Positions 8,298-17,335 are shown, counted from the stretch's first letter. The stretch: 64,000 nucleotides of DNA from Flavobacterium gelidicaeli (GCF_013294005.1 NZ_JABSNK010000005.1:1-64000), one strand, 5' to 3'. Program-made: numbers and translations. Notes: generated by a model not told the origin, from the letters alone.

Positions 8298-9086
8298 ATG
8301 ATTCGTATAAAAAATGTTGTAGTACTATTGCTAAATCTTATTTTTATAAATACGATCCACGCACAAATGCAAGTAGAAAAAGACACTGTAAACGTTGCTA
8401 TTTCTAAAAAAAGTAATTTCAGCTACAAGCAACTTATTGTTCCTGTCGCACTTATGTCTTATGGACTTATTGGGATAGAAAGTGACTATATTAAAGGGGT
8501 TAATAGCGAAATCAGTGAAGAAGTGGTTGAGAATATAGATCGCAAAATATCTATTGATGACTTTTCACAATACGCTCCTGCAGCAGCTGTTTATGGCTTG
8601 AATGCAATGGGAATTAAAGGAAAACACAATTTAAAAGACCGAAGTATTATCCTAGGTTCTTCATTTTTACTAATGTCGGCTACGGTATTAATTTTAAAAT
8701 CTTCCACAAAAATTGAACGTCCTGACGGAAGCAGTAAAAACTCTTTTCCATCTGGTCACACGGCAACCGCCTTTGCAGGAGCGGAGTTTTTATGGCAAGA
8801 GTACAAAGATGTTTCTATCTGGTACGGAATTTCAGGGTACATTGTAGCTTCAGGTACGGGTATTTTCAGAATTTACAACGATCGTCACTGGCTGACAGAT
8901 GTAGCCATGGGTGCTGGAATAGGAATTCTAAGTACTAAAATCGCTTATTGGACCTTCCCTCTATTAAACAAAAAAAATAAAAATCCCGAAATAAATACCA
9001 CTACTACTAACAACAACACAACCATGATTGTTCCTTTTTACAATGGCAAACAAGGCGGATTAAGTATGGTAATAAATTTAAAATAA
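8298..9086 (+). CDS. PAP2 superfamily phosphatase, exported or membrane-anchored
   Basis: A 262-residue type 2 phosphatidic-acid phosphatase family protein. A signal-like segment (1-22, ending IHAQ) is followed by the three PAP2 motifs: K134 to R141-P142, P151-SGH154 and R191-x5-H197-x3-D201. Known members remove phosphate from lipid phosphates such as undecaprenyl or phosphatidylglycerol phosphate, or from other phosphoesters. The core has few long hydrophobic spans and the C-terminus carries a Thr/Asn-rich linker (about 234-243) and ends in a beta-strand-like GLSMVINLK, so an outer-envelope location is possible. Monocistronic, with a hairpin after the stop. Confidence 0.88.
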   Translation: MIRIKNVVVLLLNLIFINTIHAQMQVEKDTVNVAISKKSNFSYKQLIVPVALMSYGLIGIESDYIKGVNSEISEEVVENIDRKISIDDFSQYAPAAAVYGLNAMGIKGKHNLKDRSIILGSSFLLMSATVLILKSSTKIERPDGSSKNSFPSGHTATAFAGAEFLWQEYKDVSIWYGISGYIVASGTGIFRIYNDRHWLTDVAMGAGIGILSTKIAYWTFPLLNKKNKNPEINTTTTNNNTTMIVPFYNGKQGGLSMVINLK

Positions 9087-9098
9087 ATATAATTTACA

Positions 9099-9140
9099 CT
9101 ATTCTAAACTACCTCTTGTAGGTTTAAAATAGTTTGTTTT
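9099..9140 (+). terminator. Probable terminator after the PAP2 gene
   Basis: CTATTCTAAACTAC (9099-9112) folds back on GTAGGTTTAAAATAG (9118-9132) with one mismatch, one bulge and a 5-nt loop, followed by a T-rich run. It lies 12 bp after the stop codon. Confidence 0.55.
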
Positions 9141-9204
9141 CCTATTTCAAAACTGCCGCTTATTAACAAACAATTAGGGTTCTAACAACCCAATAAAAGC
9201 AGCC

Positions 9205-9232
9205 TTTATGTATCTTTGTACTACTACATAAA
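9205..9232 (+). promoter_or_regulatory. Candidate promoter inside an inverted repeat
   Basis: TATCTTTG (9211-9218) matches the -7 consensus TAnnTTTG for the monooxygenase gene that starts at 9322. It lies within an 8-bp perfect inverted repeat, TTTATGTA (9205-9212) and TACATAAA (9225-9232), which could be an operator. No good -33 element is visible and the leader would be about 95 nt. Confidence 0.4.
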
Positions 9233-9321
9233 TTCTTTTTTCATTCTCTAAAAAAGGAACTCTTAAAGTAACACAGACTGGCCGTAAATAGTAGTTAGCA
9301 TAGTCTTTAGAACATACAAAT

Positions 9322-10317
9322 ATGAAAAATAATTTCAATACAATCCCATTATCCATATTAGATTTAGCTGTAGTTCTTGCAGGTAAAACACCAGCACAAT
9401 CTTTTAAAAATAGTGTGAGTTTAGCACAAAAAGCAGAGTCGTTAGATTACCACCGTTTCTGGTTAGCTGAACACCACAACATGCCGCACATTGCCAGTTC
9501 AGCAACGAGTATTTTAATCGCTCATGTAGCCGAAAATACTAAAAAAATCAGAGTAGGTTCTGGTGGAATCATGTTGCCTAATCACTCCCCGTTAATGATC
9601 GCAGAACAATTTGGCACCTTAGCCACATTATTTCCTGGAAGAATTGATTTAGGAGTAGGAAGAGCACCTGGAACAGACCAATTGACCTCTAGAGCATTGC
9701 AGCGAAACGATCAAGCTGCTTATGAATTCCCAAAAACGGTTCAAGAACTTCAAGAATACCTTTCAGCAGAAAATAGCCATGCGGCTGTACGAGCAATTCC
9801 AGGAGAGGGATTAGATATTCCTATTTGGATTTTAGGTTCTAGTACTGATAGTGCTAAACTTGCTGCAGCAATGGGACTTCCATATGCGTTTGCTAGTCAT
9901 TTTGCTCCGCAACAATTAAAACAAGCATTGTCTATCTATAGAAATAATTTTAAGCCTTCAGTACATTTAAAAGAACCCTACGTTATTGCTTGCGTTAACG
10001 TAACTGCGGCTGAAACAAATGAAGAAGCTAGAATTCTAGCCACCTCAATGGAAAAAATTTTCTTGGGAATTCTAACAAACAACCGCCAACCATTACAGCC
10101 CGCAGATCCTAATTTTAAAGTTATTGACGAAGCTAAACAAGTGATGCAACAGTTTTTAGAATATTCTTTTGTGGGAAGCCCTACTGAAATAAAAGAGGCT
10201 TTATCAAACTTTGTAAACGATACCCAAGTAGATGAATTGATGATTGTATCCCACATTTATGATCATGATGCCCGCTTAAAATCGTATGAAATTGTAAAAG
10301 AATTACAAGAAAAATAA
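9322..10317 (+). CDS. LLM class flavin-dependent oxidoreductase (luciferase-like monooxygenase)
   Basis: A 331-residue TIM-barrel flavoenzyme of the bacterial luciferase-like family, close to the group often annotated as alkanal monooxygenase alpha-like proteins (E. coli YhbW type). Recognisable parts are the start [62 protein letters not shown] and the C-terminal segment [21 protein letters not shown]. Such enzymes use reduced flavin to oxygenate small organic substrates; the substrate here is unknown. Monocistronic, bounded by its own candidate promoter and a long stem-loop downstream. Confidence 0.9.
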   Translation: MKNNFNTIPLSILDLAVVLAGKTPAQSFKNSVSLAQKAESLDYHRFWLAEHHNMPHIASSATSILIAHVAENTKKIRVGSGGIMLPNHSPLMIAEQFGTLATLFPGRIDLGVGRAPGTDQLTSRALQRNDQAAYEFPKTVQELQEYLSAENSHAAVRAIPGEGLDIPIWILGSSTDSAKLAAAMGLPYAFASHFAPQQLKQALSIYRNNFKPSVHLKEPYVIACVNVTAAETNEEARILATSMEKIFLGILTNNRQPLQPADPNFKVIDEAKQVMQQFLEYSFVGSPTEIKEALSNFVNDTQVDELMIVSHIYDHDARLKSYEIVKELQEK

Positions 10318-10376
10318 TAAAACATACAAATAAAAACCTAATACATTAAGCACTAATTATTTATTTGGTTTTTAAT

Positions 10377-10445
10377 ATAGCACAACAGAAAAATTAGAGT
10401 TAAACTTGATGAAAATTCAATAAAACAAAATTTCTGTTGTGCTAT
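10377..10445 (+). terminator. Long perfect stem-loop after the monooxygenase gene
   Basis: ATAGCACAACAGAAA (10377-10391) and TTTCTGTTGTGCTAT (10431-10445) form a perfect 15-bp stem around a 39-nt AT-rich loop, 59 bp after the stop. It may terminate the monooxygenase transcript, but it lacks an immediate long T run, so an RNA-stability or DNA-binding role is also possible. Confidence 0.5.
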
Positions 10446-10515
10446 TGTTATATAAAAAAGCCAAAAATTGGTTAATATTTATGAATAACTACGGGTGGTT
10501 TACTAACAATTTGCC

Positions 10516-10523
10516 TATTTTTG
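10516..10523 (+). promoter_or_regulatory. Candidate -7 element for nhaA
   Basis: TATTTTTG matches the Bacteroidota TAnnTTTG core 78 bp before the chosen nhaA start. No exact -33 TTG is seen at the expected 19-bp spacing. The leader contains a short CGGG/CCCG stem (about 10530-10543). Confidence 0.45.
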
Positions 10524-10601
10524 TAAATCGGGTAATTATCCCGCATAACCTAATACTAATTGACATCATCTGTCAAAAATAAATACATAAAGACCGTGCA
10601 C

Positions 10602-11789
10602 ATGAAAAGAAAAATGAAGAAGACCATTAAGAAAATTTACAATGGAGACTTATTTAAAGAATTTTTTGATAATGAAAAAGCAACTGGATTAATCTTAATC
10701 GCATGTACTTTAGTATCATTAATCATGGCAAATTCTATATTTGGGAACCAGTATTTACACACTTGGCACAGCAAATTTGCAGGAGAAAGCCTTGAGTATT
10801 GGATTAATGATGGTTTAATGACTATTTTCTTTTTATTGATAGGTCTTGAATTAAAAAGGGAGATTAATAACGGAGAATTATCAAATATTAAAGATGCTTT
10901 ATTACCAATATTTGCAGCAATAGGCGGAATGTTTATTCCTGCAGGATTGTATTTACTGTTTAATTACGGTACTGTTACCCATTCAGGAGCCGGAATTCCT
11001 ATGGCTACAGATATTGCTTTTGCATTAGGAATTTTATCCCTTTTAGGAAATCGTGTGCCACTTTCTTTAAAAATATTCTTAACCGCTCTAGCTGTAATTG
11101 ATGATTTAGGAGCGATCTTAGTAATTGCTATTTTTTATACAAAAACAATCGTATGGTTGAATTTATTCATTGCATTAGCTGTATTTGCTGGTTTACTTGT
11201 AATGAACCGTATGAAAGTACGTAGCTTAACTCTTTACCTACTTGGTGGAGTTGTTATGTGGTGGTTTATGCTACATTCAGGTATTCACGCTACAATTACA
11301 GGAGTATTACTTGCCTTTACAATTCCGTTTTGCAATGGTGAAAAAGACTCTATTTTTTCACAATTAGAAAGAGCTTTACACAAGCCAGTAGGTTTCTTTA
11401 TCTTGCCTCTTTTTGCTTTAGCAAATACCGCAATAATTGTTAGTTCTGATATTGGAGAAACATTAGCGCAGCATTACAGCATCGGAATCGCTTTAGGATT
11501 AATAGTAGGAAAACCACTAGGTATTTTCTTCTTTAGCTTTTTAGCAGTTAAATTAGGTGTTTGTAAACTGCCAGCTGATTTAAACTGGAAAACCATTGCT
11601 AGTGTTGGATTCTTAGGTGGAATAGGGTTTACAATGTCAATTTTTATTACCCTACTAGCTTTTGATGATCAAACTATCATAAATAATGCTAAATTTGTGA
11701 TCTTATTATCTTCATTAGTAGCTGGTCTTTTAGGATTCATGCTACTAAAAAGTACCTTAAAACAGGAAAAAATTGAAAGCACTAATTGA
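10602..11789 (+). CDS. nhaA: Na+/H+ antiporter NhaA
   Basis: An inner-membrane electrogenic sodium/proton antiporter of about 395 residues with about 12 transmembrane helices. NhaA hallmarks are GIPMATDIAFALGIL and AVIDDLGAILVIAIFY, the latter with the paired ion-binding aspartates, and GFLGGIGFTMSIFI near the end. The ATG at 10602 is chosen (10614 is possible); an upstream TTG at 10560 would add a non-conserved tail. It supports Na+ and pH homeostasis. The stop overlaps the start of the following DUF389 gene by 17 bp, so the two products are probably made together. Confidence 0.93.
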   Translation: MKRKMKKTIKKIYNGDLFKEFFDNEKATGLILIACTLVSLIMANSIFGNQYLHTWHSKFAGESLEYWINDGLMTIFFLLIGLELKREINNGELSNIKDALLPIFAAIGGMFIPAGLYLLFNYGTVTHSGAGIPMATDIAFALGILSLLGNRVPLSLKIFLTALAVIDDLGAILVIAIFYTKTIVWLNLFIALAVFAGLLVMNRMKVRSLTLYLLGGVVMWWFMLHSGIHATITGVLLAFTIPFCNGEKDSIFSQLERALHKPVGFFILPLFALANTAIIVSSDIGETLAQHYSIGIALGLIVGKPLGIFFFSFLAVKLGVCKLPADLNWKTIASVGFLGGIGFTMSIFITLLAFDDQTIINNAKFVILLSSLVAGLLGFMLLKSTLKQEKIESTN

Positions 11790-13137
11790 TAAATTACTTG
11801 ATTACATCAACTTAAACGCGGGAGAAGATGATAAATACAGGGTATTAGAAAATGTAACATCTAATATTTCCTTTAGAGGTTCAAACCTTTGGATTTTAGC
11901 GTGTGCTATTGTTATTGCTTCTATTGGGTTAAATGTTAACTCAACAGCCGTAATTATTGGTGCGATGCTTATTTCTCCATTAATGGGACCAATTATTGGT
12001 GCTGGTTTTGGACTGGGTATTTTTGATTTTGATTTGCTAAAAAAGTCTTTAAAAAACCTTTTAGTAGCAACCGTAGTTGGTCTAGTTGTATCAGCAGTTT
12101 ACTTTTATATTAGTCCGTTTAAGGAAACGCAACCTGAATTACTATCTAGAACAGCACCTAATATCTATGATATTCTAATTGCTTTCTCAGGTGGTTTAGT
12201 AGGGGCAATTGCAATTACTAGAGTCGAAAAAGGGAATCCAATTCCTGGTGTTGCTATTGCGACTGCATTAATGCCTCCGCTGTGTACAGCAGGATACGGT
12301 ATTGCAATAGGAAGTATGAAGTTCTTTTTTGGGGCAATATACCTCTACTCTATCAATTGTGTATTCATTTGTATTTCAACCTTTTTCATTGTTACTTTCT
12401 TAAAATACCCTAAGAAAAAACAATTAGAGGAAAAAAATGAGAAGAAAGTAAAATACATTATTACTACGTTAATCACTATTTTGATATTGCCAAGCATCTA
12501 TTTTGCTTACCAATTATTCGAACAAAAAAATTACCAACATCAAATAGATGTTTTTATCGAAAATGAATTCTCTAACAAAGGAATTGCCATTTTATATAAG
12601 AAAACAAAATTTACCGAAAGTCCTAAAAAATTAGAGCTTGGTTTTTTAAGTAAAAAATTTACCGACAAACAAATTAAAGGCTTTAATGAGAAGTTAAAAG
12701 AGTATAATATTCCAAATACTAAACTGACTGTACTTCAAGATACAACCGACTTAAAAACGGATATATTAAACGAAATAAAATACAACAAGTCTGTATTGAG
12801 TGAAAAAGATGTTGCCATTTTAAGTCTTAAGAAAGAAATTCAAGCCAATAAATACGATAACAAAGCGTTGCTTGGAGAAATAAGAATTTTATTTCCAGAG
12901 GTAGAAAACATTGCGGTTTCTAATCATACTTTTAATGAAAGTACTGACAGCACAAGTACCATTCCGGTATTGATTTATAAAAGTAAGCTACCTTTAAATG
13001 ACCAAAACACCATAAAACTTACTAACTGGTTGCAGCAACGTCTTTCTAAAAAAGAAATAGAGCTTTACAGACAACCACTAAAAGTAGTCAAAAAGCTAGA
13101 AACTGTAACTAAAAAGCCAGTCGTTAAAAAGAAATAA
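11773..13137 (+). CDS. TIGR00341/DUF389 family membrane protein
   Basis: A 454-residue protein. Residues about 35-245 contain six to seven transmembrane helices with the DUF389 signatures STAVIIGAMLISPLMGPI and PGVAIATALMPPLCTAGYG. A hydrophilic tail of about 200 residues follows the last helix and ends in a lysine-rich string. The frame is closed by a stop at 11758, so the TTG at 11773 is the only usable start; it lies inside the 3' end of nhaA, suggesting translational coupling. DUF389 proteins have no established biochemical role. A link to ion or envelope homeostasis is inferred only from the NhaA overlap. Confidence 0.85.
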   Translation: MKALIDKLLDYINLNAGEDDKYRVLENVTSNISFRGSNLWILACAIVIASIGLNVNSTAVIIGAMLISPLMGPIIGAGFGLGIFDFDLLKKSLKNLLVATVVGLVVSAVYFYISPFKETQPELLSRTAPNIYDILIAFSGGLVGAIAITRVEKGNPIPGVAIATALMPPLCTAGYGIAIGSMKFFFGAIYLYSINCVFICISTFFIVTFLKYPKKKQLEEKNEKKVKYIITTLITILILPSIYFAYQLFEQKNYQHQIDVFIENEFSNKGIAILYKKTKFTESPKKLELGFLSKKFTDKQIKGFNEKLKEYNIPNTKLTVLQDTTDLKTDILNEIKYNKSVLSEKDVAILSLKKEIQANKYDNKALLGEIRILFPEVENIAVSNHTFNESTDSTSTIPVLIYKSKLPLNDQNTIKLTNWLQQRLSKKEIELYRQPLKVVKKLETVTKKPVVKKK

Positions 13138-13154
13138 CATTTTTACTAAACATA

Positions 13155-13182
13155 AAAAAGTCCGCTCTAGAGCGGACTTTTT
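13155..13182. terminator. Bidirectional terminator
   Basis: AAAAAGTCCGCTC-TA-GAGCGGACTTTTT is a perfect palindrome with A and T runs on the two sides. It lies between the converging DUF389 and metalloprotease genes and can serve both. Confidence 0.9.
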
Positions 13183-13217
13183 GTATTCTAAAACTGTATT
13201 ATCAATAATACATCAGC

Positions 13218-15701
13218 TTATTTAGGATCTAATACTAATGCAATACGTGCTATGCAATCATCATAATGGTAACGCGTTTCAGTATTCAAAGCTCCTTTTT
13301 TAGCGGTTGCTAATTGTGTTTTCAAAGCTTTTAATTCTCCTCTAACTAAAGCTCTCACATCAGATTGTGACACATTATAATAATCATCTCTCCTGCCTGT
13401 TGATTTGATTTCTTCTTGCATTAAATACGCCATTCTTTCTATGTAAGCCCTTTGTAAATTTCTACGATAAATAGTCACATTTGCTACAGCACTAGCCTCT
13501 TTCCAAATTCCTTGACGCATATCGCGAAACAAATCTAAGGCTTTGTAATTAGCCGTCCCCTGAACTTCTGCGTCTATTAAGCGACCAATACGGTCAAAAC
13601 TTAATAATGAATTTAAGTGACGTGCTTGTAAACTCCTAAAACGTTCTGTATATCCTGCATAATCAATATTCTGTAAAGTTTGCATGTTGATTAACCAGGT
13701 AGGTGATGCAAAAGCATTTTCTTGCAACCAAGCCATTGCTTCTTGCTGTTGCGCTTTAGGGACTACTGAATAAACAGCTCCTTTTTGGTTTGGCTTTTTA
13801 GTATCTTCATGTACCCCACCTATATTAGTCACAACATGACCTATATAACGGCTCCATACACTTAAAAACTCCCCATACAATTCGCTTAAATCTTCATAAT
13901 TATTGGTTGCATCACTCGTCCATTCTGATAAATGTTCTCCTACGTAGCGCAAGTTTTTCAAACCGTAAGTACTCGCTTTCATCGAATTACTTCCTATGTC
14001 TTCCGTTTGTGAACTAGGATCAAAACTGCTGCTTTGTTTTCCGTATTTATAAATTGGATCACCCGCTTTTTCTAGAATCCATTGATCAAGTGTTGCTACT
14101 TCAGCTTCTGGAGATGTAACATCAGGAATCATACGATATCCCCAATTAACAGCATAATGGTCGTAAGGTCCCATCTGGCGAATAAATCGCACACCTTTGT
14201 CACCTGGCTGGGCAATATAATTAAAACGAGCATAATCCATTAAACTAGCTGCTATTCCGTTTTTTTGCGTGAATTCGCCATCTCTATAACTCTCCACATC
14301 ATAAGCGCAACTTGCACCCATATTGTGCGGAAAACCAAGCGCGTGTCCTACTTCATGAGCTATCACAAAACGCATCATTTCGCCCATTTCTTCCTCACTG
14401 GTATTTAACGTTCTTGCACTTGGGTTTGCTGCTCCAGTTTCTAATAAGTAACGATTTCTATACGAACGTAAGTGGTTGTGGTACCAGATAATATCACTTT
14501 CTATAATTTCACCTGTTCTTGGGTCAGAGATACTTGGTCCAACTGCATTTCGAGTAGTACTTGCCACATATCTTACAACAGAGTAACGCATATCTTCAGG
14601 GCTAAAATCAGGATCTTCCTCTTTAGTAGGAGGATCTTTAGCTATAATAGCATTTTTAAAACCTGCTGTTTCAAATGGCTTTTGCCATTCTTCAATTCCT
14701 GCTTTGATGTATTTTCGTAGTTTTTCAGGCGTTGCAGGATCAATGTAATAAACAATTGGCTTGATTGGCTCTACCAGCTCCCCTTTTGCGTAAGCGATAG
14801 GATCTTTAGGCTCTAACCTCCATCGGCGAATGTACGTTTTGTTATCTGATTTTAGTTCTTCACTATTATAATCGTACTGACTCATTGTAAACCAGCCTAC
14901 CCTAGGATCAGCTAATCGTGGTTGCATTAATTTTTCGGGCAATAAAATCATCGATTGATTCATTTGCACACTTATCGTTTCTGAGTCTTGTAAAACAGGT
15001 GGTTTGGCCGCATTGTAAGTAAAATCTTGAATCACTTCAATATTCATAGGAAAACTACGCATGGTATTGATAAAACTACGTGATTCATCTAAACCTTTGA
15101 CCTTGTAAGATTCCCGCATATTTGCCGAAATTCCGCTGATTGATTTAACATCAGTACTGTAAAACTTAGTCACATCAATTACTGTATTCAAGGAATCTTT
15201 ACTAAAAGCCACAATATCAAAAGCAAATAATGTAGGCTCGTAATTGTTGTTCTTTACCGAAATGCTAATAGGCAAACTATCATTTGCAACAGCGGCATAG
15301 GACTTTATTTTTATTAAAATCTTATCTTGAAAACGCTGCCAAACAATCAATTGCTCATTCGTTTCTGAACCCGCATTTACATAACCTCCACCTAAATTAG
15401 ATGGTAGTTTAGACAGCCTACTTACCAGCAACATGTCTTTATCAAGTAGTGCATTTGGGATCTCAAAAAAGTATTTTTTATCAACTTTATGCACCGTAAA
15501 CAAACCCGGATCAGAGATTGCATCCTTAGTAATCACCTTGCTGTATTCCTTAATTGTGGTCTCAGGTTTTTTTTCTGCAGGAGCAACTACTTCTGTTTTT
15601 TTGTTCTTTTTCTCGCGTTTATGCCACTCTTTTTGGGCAACTGTTATGTTTGGCACAAATAAAAATCCAGCCAAAGTCGTCAAAATGAATATTTTTCTCA
15701 T
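13218..15701 (-). CDS. Secreted zinc-dependent metalloprotease (met-zincin, DUF5117/DUF5118 type)
   Basis: An 827-residue exported protein. A signal peptide (about 1-22) is followed by a Lys/Glu-rich stretch, then DUF5118-like and DUF5117-like regions, and a metzincin catalytic domain with the zinc motif HEVGHALGFPH (H449, E450, H453, H459). A Met-turn-like segment, SLMDYARFNYIAQPGD, lies about 40 residues downstream, and a helical C-terminal region completes the protein. The domain order and length match a family abundant in Bacteroidota whose substrates are largely unknown. It is probably periplasmic or outer-membrane associated. Single gene, with a candidate -7 element upstream at 15730-15737. 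Confidence 0.92.
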   Translation of the reverse strand: MRKIFILTTLAGFLFVPNITVAQKEWHKREKKNKKTEVVAPAEKKPETTIKEYSKVITKDAISDPGLFTVHKVDKKYFFEIPNALLDKDMLLVSRLSKLPSNLGGGYVNAGSETNEQLIVWQRFQDKILIKIKSYAAVANDSLPISISVKNNNYEPTLFAFDIVAFSKDSLNTVIDVTKFYSTDVKSISGISANMRESYKVKGLDESRSFINTMRSFPMNIEVIQDFTYNAAKPPVLQDSETISVQMNQSMILLPEKLMQPRLADPRVGWFTMSQYDYNSEELKSDNKTYIRRWRLEPKDPIAYAKGELVEPIKPIVYYIDPATPEKLRKYIKAGIEEWQKPFETAGFKNAIIAKDPPTKEEDPDFSPEDMRYSVVRYVASTTRNAVGPSISDPRTGEIIESDIIWYHNHLRSYRNRYLLETGAANPSARTLNTSEEEMGEMMRFVIAHEVGHALGFPHNMGASCAYDVESYRDGEFTQKNGIAASLMDYARFNYIAQPGDKGVRFIRQMGPYDHYAVNWGYRMIPDVTSPEAEVATLDQWILEKAGDPIYKYGKQSSSFDPSSQTEDIGSNSMKASTYGLKNLRYVGEHLSEWTSDATNNYEDLSELYGEFLSVWSRYIGHVVTNIGGVHEDTKKPNQKGAVYSVVPKAQQQEAMAWLQENAFASPTWLINMQTLQNIDYAGYTERFRSLQARHLNSLLSFDRIGRLIDAEVQGTANYKALDLFRDMRQGIWKEASAVANVTIYRRNLQRAYIERMAYLMQEEIKSTGRRDDYYNVSQSDVRALVRGELKALKTQLATAKKGALNTETRYHYDDCIARIALVLDPK

Positions 15702-16001
15702 TTATTGGTTATTAATGATTAATCAATCTCAAAAATAAATTTAAGCTAGGCTATTCTGCATTTTTTGCAGTTATTTAACGTATAATTAACGATTATATTT
15801 AATTTTACTACCTCTTTTATCTTAGTATTTGGGCGTGCCCTTACAGGTCGGGTTTTTCGCTACAATCTCCCGAAAAAACGGGAGGATTTTCACTACACCC
15901 CCTCACGCAAATCGCGTTTAAAAAGAAATAAAATTGCAACTACAGCTCCTAAAAATTCAAAACATTTTCCGAACTTTGATTTTTAAAAACGAACAAGCAT
16001 A
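15702..16001. other. Intergenic region with promoter and repeat
   Basis: This 300-bp gap between the divergent metalloprotease and alkB genes contains a minus-strand -7 element, TATTTTTG, at 15730-15737 (no clear -33) and the repeat at 15831-15909. A near-match to the -7 core, GAACTTTG, at 15971-15978 might serve alkB. No coding potential is seen. Confidence 0.5.
15831..15909. repeat. Intergenic stem-loop repeat of the GGGCGTGCCC...CCCTCACGC type
   Basis: The element begins GGGCGTGCCC, contains TCGCTACAATC, a central CTCCCG (15867-15872) / CGGGAG (15879-15884) hairpin with A6 loop, then GGATTTTCACTACA, and ends CCCCTCACGC. From memory, similar elements are common between genes in Flavobacterium genomes. 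It is the only copy of this type here and differs from the TAGCCC...AGCTCC family. Confidence 0.6.
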
Positions 16002-16616
16002 ATGGATTTATTCAGTACCCAACCGGATCAAGACATCAATTTATTACCACATGATGGCACCGTAAATTATTACGGCACATTAATGACAGTGGCAAAGGCA
16101 AATGAATATTTGAAAGCCTTACTCGAAACTATTGATTGGAAAAATGATGAAGCAATTATCTTTGGCAAACTAATTATTACCAAACGAAAAGTAGCTTGGT
16201 ATGGTGATATTCCGTTTAAATACACTTATTCAAACACCACAAAACAAGCCTTGCCGTGGACAAAGGAATTAATAGAATTAAAAAAAATAGCCGAAGATAA
16301 AACGGGTGAAACTTATAATTCATGCCTACTCAATTTATATCATGATGGTAATGAAGGTATGGCTTGGCACAGTGACGCCGAGAAAGATCTAAAAAAAAAT
16401 GGTGCAATTGCTTCGTTAAGTTTTGGTGCTGAAAGAAAATTTGCTTTTAAACACAAAACAACAAAAGAAACAATAACTAGAGTCTTACAAAACGGAAGTT
16501 TACTCGTCATGAAAGATCAAACACAAAGCCACTGGTTACATCGCCTGCCTCCTACTAAACTGATTACTAAGCCTCGCGTTAATCTTACTTTTAGAACTAT
16601 TGTTGTTGGTTCATAA
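16002..16616 (+). CDS. Alpha-ketoglutarate-dependent dioxygenase AlkB (ALKBH2/3-like)
   Basis: A 204-residue Fe(II)/2-oxoglutarate dioxygenase that repairs N-alkylated bases by oxidative demethylation. The iron ligands are H123 and D125 (AWHSDAE) plus H180 (HWLHRLP), and the 2-oxoglutarate binders R192 and R198 lie in the classic RxNLTFR motif. Substrate-side residues around SCLLNLYHDGNEGM are also conserved. Length matches the short bacterial/ALKBH2-like group rather than E. coli AlkB proper. Single gene, preceded by an intergenic repeat. Confidence in the family is high; DNA versus RNA substrate preference is not determinable. Confidence 0.92.
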   Translation: MDLFSTQPDQDINLLPHDGTVNYYGTLMTVAKANEYLKALLETIDWKNDEAIIFGKLIITKRKVAWYGDIPFKYTYSNTTKQALPWTKELIELKKIAEDKTGETYNSCLLNLYHDGNEGMAWHSDAEKDLKKNGAIASLSFGAERKFAFKHKTTKETITRVLQNGSLLVMKDQTQSHWLHRLPPTKLITKPRVNLTFRTIVVGS

Positions 16617-16730
16617 TAGTTTATTTTTAAAAACGTTACATTAGGTATTGTTAAAGTAATTTTTTAATTGGTTATTTGTCTTATCAAATTATAGCCAAAA
16701 GTCATTTATAAACCAGCAACAAAAAATAAA

Positions 16731-17174
16731 ATGAAACTAAATTTTATTAAAACCATATTACTAGTATTTATAACGATATTCTTCTTTTCTTGTTCAAAAC
16801 AAGATGACACAAATTCACCCGAAGCTTACTCTCCTGAGACAACTTTAGAACCAGGTACAAATGCAAATACCGAAGTAAGCCTAACAGCAATTACAATAAC
16901 GGGAGCTGTAAAATCAGGTTATAAAATTGTAATGTTTGATACACAACCTATAAATGGAGCAAGTTTACCACCTACAATAATGGAGGTTACAACTGACGCA
17001 AACGGATTTTCATTTTTTGATTTGACTGCATTAATCACAAATAAAATTGCTCAAACTTACTATTTTGAAGTTTTTGAACAAGTTGGTACAGATTATGTTT
17101 GGAAAAGTCAATCCCACTATACTGTTGATTTATCTAAAGGTACCATAGCAAAAAGCGCTATTATTGTAGATTAA
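16731..17174 (+). CDS. Small lipoprotein of unknown function
   Basis: A 147-residue protein with an N-terminal lipoprotein signal ending FFFSC (Cys21), followed by an acidic, Thr/Pro-rich linker and a beta-rich domain of about 100 residues. It should be lipidated and exported to the envelope. The body resembles a small immunoglobulin- or transthyretin-like sandwich by its alternating hydrophobic pattern, but I do not recognise a named family. Monocistronic, with a strong terminator 41 bp after the stop. Confidence 0.75.
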   Translation: MKLNFIKTILLVFITIFFFSCSKQDDTNSPEAYSPETTLEPGTNANTEVSLTAITITGAVKSGYKIVMFDTQPINGASLPPTIMEVTTDANGFSFFDLTALITNKIAQTYYFEVFEQVGTDYVWKSQSHYTVDLSKGTIAKSAIIVD

Positions 17175-17214
17175 ATAACTTCAGTAGCAAGTGCTATTAA
17201 ATATAAAAAAACTT

Positions 17215-17242
17215 ATGCTCGATTTTATCGAGCATTTTTTTT
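17215..17242 (+). terminator. Terminator of the lipoprotein gene
   Basis: ATGCTCGA (17215-17222) pairs with TCGAGCAT (17228-17235) around a 5-nt loop and is followed by a run of T residues. Confidence 0.88.
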
Positions 17243-17335
17243 GTTTATAAACATACTTAACCTCAGTTTAGTATTTTAAAATTATAATTTATTAGTGCAG
17301 TACGGAGCTGTTTTAAATTTTTCTTATACTTTTAA

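Noticed and set aside
10560..10601. nhaA start at TTG 10560
   Set aside because: Would add 14 residues not seen in NhaA; an ATG at 10602 is available.
14472..14720. Plus-strand ORF inside the metalloprotease gene
   Set aside because: It is antisense to a well-supported gene, with Phe/Ser/Cys-rich composition typical of shadow frames.
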